Assembly: GCA_037176905.1 (NCBI GenBank)
Contig: JBBBWG010009224.1
Location: 26,788-90,787 of the forward strand
DNA from: Azolla pinnata
Taxonomy: Eukaryota > Streptophyta > Polypodiopsida > Salviniales > Salviniaceae
DNA: 64,000 bases
Direction: 5' to 3'
Shown here: positions 61,150 to 64,000 of the stretch, piece after piece
How the letters are laid out: every line of letters begins with the position of its first letter
How positions within the stretch are numbered: the stretch's first letter is position 1
Translations under genes and position numbers: made by a program
The notes under the pieces: model-generated
Told to the model about the DNA's origin: nothing
The model's database searches: none
Seen by the model: only the letters and a program-made list of their open reading frames with translations

Positions 61150-62000
61150 AAGCTCTGATAATATAGCTTTGATATCACGTCAACGAATGGACGGTTGATC
61201 ACAGATCTGACGATTAATTGGGACACACAATACGCTTTGCTTGAATGCAGAAGATTTGATTAATCGCGGGTGAGCGATTACAACATTACCATATACAAGA
61301 GGGGGATGATTAGTCACAGAGGAGTACAGTCAATTAAAGACCTCACAATGGGGTTATTTATATACAAGATTTGACTCGATTCCTTTACAGATGGTTTTCC
61401 TTCCGACATCAGTCACCTTGATCAATTTTTCGATCCAGGTCTTTTGTTTCGTCTTCTTCGATCTTGCTACTCCAGCTTTTGACGAGGCCGAGCAATCAGA
61501 GTAGCGAATTGCCAGGCCTCTTATCGGCTGGTTTCGAGTGCCTTTTTTCTTATAGTACTCGAGATGCTGAGGGTTTGGGGCGATTCCTCGAGATCTCTGC
61601 CTCATATTGGTGGTTACTCTTGGATCTAGCGATAATGTTGTACCTTGATGTGCTTTGTCCATGCGTGAAGACGAGCATTTTTCGCATGCAACAATGACAA
61701 GAAAAAGCTTCGAAAATAGACTGAGCAAGGCACTGGTGATTGCGTCGATTAAGCACTGCTGATCGTGTCGATTAAGCACGCAAGTCGTCGCATTTATCAA
61801 GTTCACATGGCAAACATGCCTCGTGTCTGATACAGGCCAAATCGGCCTAAATGTAAATGTCCGGCAACTACGAAGAAGCAACGAATCTGGAGCATCAATC
61901 AACGAACTTTGAAGCCCATCGAGCAGTTCTTCTTTTAATACTCGAGTCAAAAAACTAGAATAAAATTGGATCGTAGCAGTAGTAGCGTCCATGGGAATGC
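61150..62000 (-). mobile_element. Candidate solo LTR of a minus-strand LTR retrotransposon
   Basis: On the minus strand a TATA-like motif, GTATATAAATAACCCC (about 61352-61367), is followed ~190 bases later by the end of the block and then a decayed primer-binding-like site, TGATATCAAAGCT (61160-61172), close to TGGTATCAGAGC, which pairs with initiator tRNA-Met. A second such site (TTATCAGAGCT, ~61150) precedes it. This is the order of LTR end plus PBS. Coding regions for gag or pol are absent on the left, so it would be a solo or truncated LTR. The 212-codon minus frame at 61354-61992 lies inside it and has no recognisable domain. Neither the outer TG end nor target duplication was determined. 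Confidence 0.45.
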
Positions 62001-62164
62001 GGAATATCGTCCCATGCTCATGGGAAACATGGACTAATAAATAAGATCATAATCTAACGGGCTTGTGGAAAAGGCCAGAGGCATCGGGGAAAGCCCTGAT
62101 GATTTATTTGATCAAACTCCTCTTTGCACTCAAGCATCTTTTAGGCTACCCACATCCGAGCTCT

Positions 62165-62690
62165 ACTGGAAATAAGGCGAGCTGATGGAGAGGAGCGAAG
62201 CATATTCCTCGATCTCCATCGTCTGGCTGCTCACAGCACATGGTGGCCGGTGTTCAAATCGACACCTCGAACCCTGAATGCCAAGCTGCTGTTATTCGTA
62301 TTAGGAACTAGTTTATAAGTTAATTCGATTGGTTTGAGGGTAAGATAAGTGGAAAAAAATTGATCATCTTAAGATTGAGAAAAAGCCCAATAAGTGTGAA
62401 CACATCTCGTGGTCATAGAGCCTTAAAAGTTGGCCTGTGTGAAACGAACTGGTTACATCTTCTCACTATGACATCTTAAGATGCCATGAAAACTCTCTAG
62501 GTGAGGCTAGGCTCTTTACCACTGTAGTAATAAATAAAAGCTTTCAAGATATAATCTAAGAAAATATTTTGTGGTATGGGAGACACAGTGTGTGATTCCG
62601 AATCATTTTCTCTAATATTGCTCATCATTAGTAGATCTGTAGTGTAATCGTGCACTGCGCTTGTCGTCGTGAGAAAGGTTTCCAGCAATT
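62165..62690 (+). repeat. Dispersed repeat, copy 2, with a tRNA-like head (possible SINE)
   Basis: The part 62290-62690 is colinear with 3285-3745 (blocks listed there). Directly upstream, 62176-62265 reads GCGAGCTGATGGAGAGGAGC (like an A-box region) and 72 bases later GGTGTTCAAATCGACACC (B-box-like GTTCAAATC). A polymerase III head followed by a body shared with another copy would suit a tRNA-derived SINE. Copy 1 does not clearly have the head. Confidence 0.5.
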
Positions 62691-62906
62691 AACGGTCCGA
62701 AGAATTCGTAAAAAAACGGGAATCAGAGCAGCGTTGTACCCCATTGGCATCTTGTAACTAATGCCAGAACTTCAGTAAAAAAAAGAAAATGAAATAAAAA
62801 CTCGACTGTAATGCTGTTTAAGCCCTCTTTCTCGACGTTTTCTTCGCCTTCTTCTTGTAAATTGATCGATTCCGATTGTAGCAATTTCGACTCGACTCGA
62901 TTCGAT

Positions 62907-62949
62907 CCGATTCAACTCAACTCAACTCAACTCAACTCAACTCAACTCG
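62907..62949 (+). repeat. (CAACT)n microsatellite
   Basis: Six or seven copies of CAACT (caactcaactcaactcaact) next to ATTCGACTCGA-type variants. Confidence 0.95.
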
Positions 62950-63029
62950 ATTCAGCTGCATGATTCCTAACCTCCTCTTCTGGACCCACTAAGATTGGGC
63001 AATATCCAGATCTCCATCTCAAGCCAGGG

Positions 63030-63871
63030 TTAAAGAAAAAAAAAAGAGAAAAAAAAGGGAGGAAAAAATATTTGCATTAGAAAAACCCCAAAAAAATAAA
63101 AATAAAAGAAAAAACAAAGAGGAGAAAAAAAACGGAACAACAAATTGAAAGGGGGAAAAAAAACACCCGCCCCAAAAAATAAAATAAAATAAAATAAAAG
63201 AAAAAGCAAAGAGGAGAAAAAAGAAACGAGAAAACAAATTAAAAGGAAAAAAAAAACACCTGCGTAAAAATTAAAGTAAAAGAAAAAGCAAAGAGGAGAA
63301 AATAAAAAACGAAAAAACAAATTGAACGGGGAAAAAGAAAAAGAAGGCTTATTTATTCTTTATTTTCTTTTTCTTGCATGAATTTTGTATTTACTGAAAG
63401 GGGAAAAAACAAAGAGGAGAAAAAAAAAGGAAAAAACAAATTGAAAAAGGGGAAAAAGAAAAAGAAGGCTTATTTAAATTCTTCATTTTCTTTTTTCTTG
63501 CATGAACTTTGTATTTTATTGAAAGGGGAAAAAGAAAAAGAAGGCTTATTTATTCTTTATTTTCTTTTTTCTTGCGAGAATTTTGTATTTTATTGAAAAA
63601 GGGGGGGGGGGGAAAAAAACACCCGCCCGAGAAATAAAAGAAAAGAAAAAGAACGCAGAGGCGGAAAAAAAAAAACGAGAAAACAAATTGAAAAAGAAGG
63701 CTTATTTATGCTCTATTTTCTGCGTGAATTTTGTATTTTATCAAAACGGGGAAAAAACACCCGCCCGAGAAATAAAAATAAAAGCAAAAGACATCGAGGA
63801 GGGAAAAAAAAAAGCGAAAAAACAAATCGAGAAAAGAAGACTTATTTATCCTTTATTTTCTTTTTCAAAGA

Positions 63872-63920
<49 letters not shown>

Positions 63921-63940
63921 ATAAAAGCAAGCGGGGCCAA
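63030..63940 (+). repeat. A-rich tandem array with two interleaved units, then (AAT)n
   Basis: One unit is AAGCAAAGAGGAGAAAAAA + ACGAAAAAACAAATTGAA + GGGGAAAAAAACACCCGCC, seen about five times. The other is AAAAAGAAGGCTTATTTATT + CTTTATTTTCTTTTTCTTGC + ATGAATTTTGTATTTTATTG, seen about five times from 63335. The order moves from unit one alone to both alternating. It ends in an AAT run (63870-63915). No gene is supported. Confidence 0.9.
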
Positions 63941-64000
63941 AAGGAGGGAAAAAGAAGAAAGATAACGCAGTGGTAAGGGGCCCTGCCACGTGGCGCCACG

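Noticed and set aside
61354-61992. 212-codon minus-strand ATG frame
   Set aside because: It has no recognisable domain, no splice partners, and lies inside the LTR-like block, so I treat it as chance.
1-64000. CRISPR arrays, phage or bacterial operons, intact viral genes
   Set aside because: Tandem repeats here lack the repeat-spacer pattern, all large genes are plant-type and spliced, and no viral or prokaryotic gene was recognised.

Overview
The window reads as nuclear DNA of a land plant. All multi-exon genes have short introns with GT-AG borders. The set includes a plant PLATZ zinc-binding protein, a PLS-type pentatricopeptide protein, a PASTICCINO1-type immunophilin, a GTD-binding (DUF593) membrane protein and TTTAGGG telomere-like tracts. 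The intronless PLS-PPR gene and the many simple-sequence arrays would suit a spore-bearing plant such as a fern or lycophyte, but the sequence alone does not settle the lineage. An exact 100-N gap with duplicated edges shows that this is a draft scaffold.

Layout. 1-4.3 kb: low-complexity DNA, two tandem arrays and one dispersed repeat. 4.35-6.29 kb (+): PPR gene. 8.9-10.4 kb (-): PLATZ gene with a telomere-like tract in its 5' flank. 10.9-13.5 kb: microsatellites and broken repeats. 13.8-18.5 kb (+): class 3 (diacylglycerol-type) lipase, nine exons, one disturbed by the assembly gap. 19.9-22.75 kb (+): small Cys-rich DUF2039/C9orf85-type protein, eight exons. 23.8-30.2 kb (-): PAS1 (three FKBP domains plus TPRs), about 20 exons. 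31.6-38.6 kb (-): catalytic subunit of Rab3GAP. 38.7-41.4 kb: TATG, CATGCA and telomere-like arrays. 41.85-46.2 kb (+): conserved but unnamed plant protein with a C-terminal zinc ribbon. 48.2-49.3 kb: four copies of a ~283-bp tandem repeat. 49.7-50.1 kb (-): small unnamed protein. 52.2-54.5 kb (-): GTD-binding protein with a Ser/Arg octapeptide repeat. 55.0-55.8 kb: GAT/GGT trinucleotide array. 56.6-60.5 kb (+): centrin whose first coding exon holds only the ATG. 61.2-64.0 kb: LTR-like and SINE-like remains and an A-rich tandem array.

The genes are independent housekeeping units, not an operon or cluster. Several touch endomembranes or the cytoskeleton (Rab3GAP, GTD-binding myosin-receptor type protein, centrin, PAS1), but nothing in the sequence shows they are co-regulated. 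I did not find an evidently new multi-gene system. The most useful observations are structural: the false gap, the 3-nt coding exon, a probable GC-AG intron, the repeat families and three conserved genes with poor annotation.

Exon borders were read by eye from splice signals and phase, not by alignment to transcripts.
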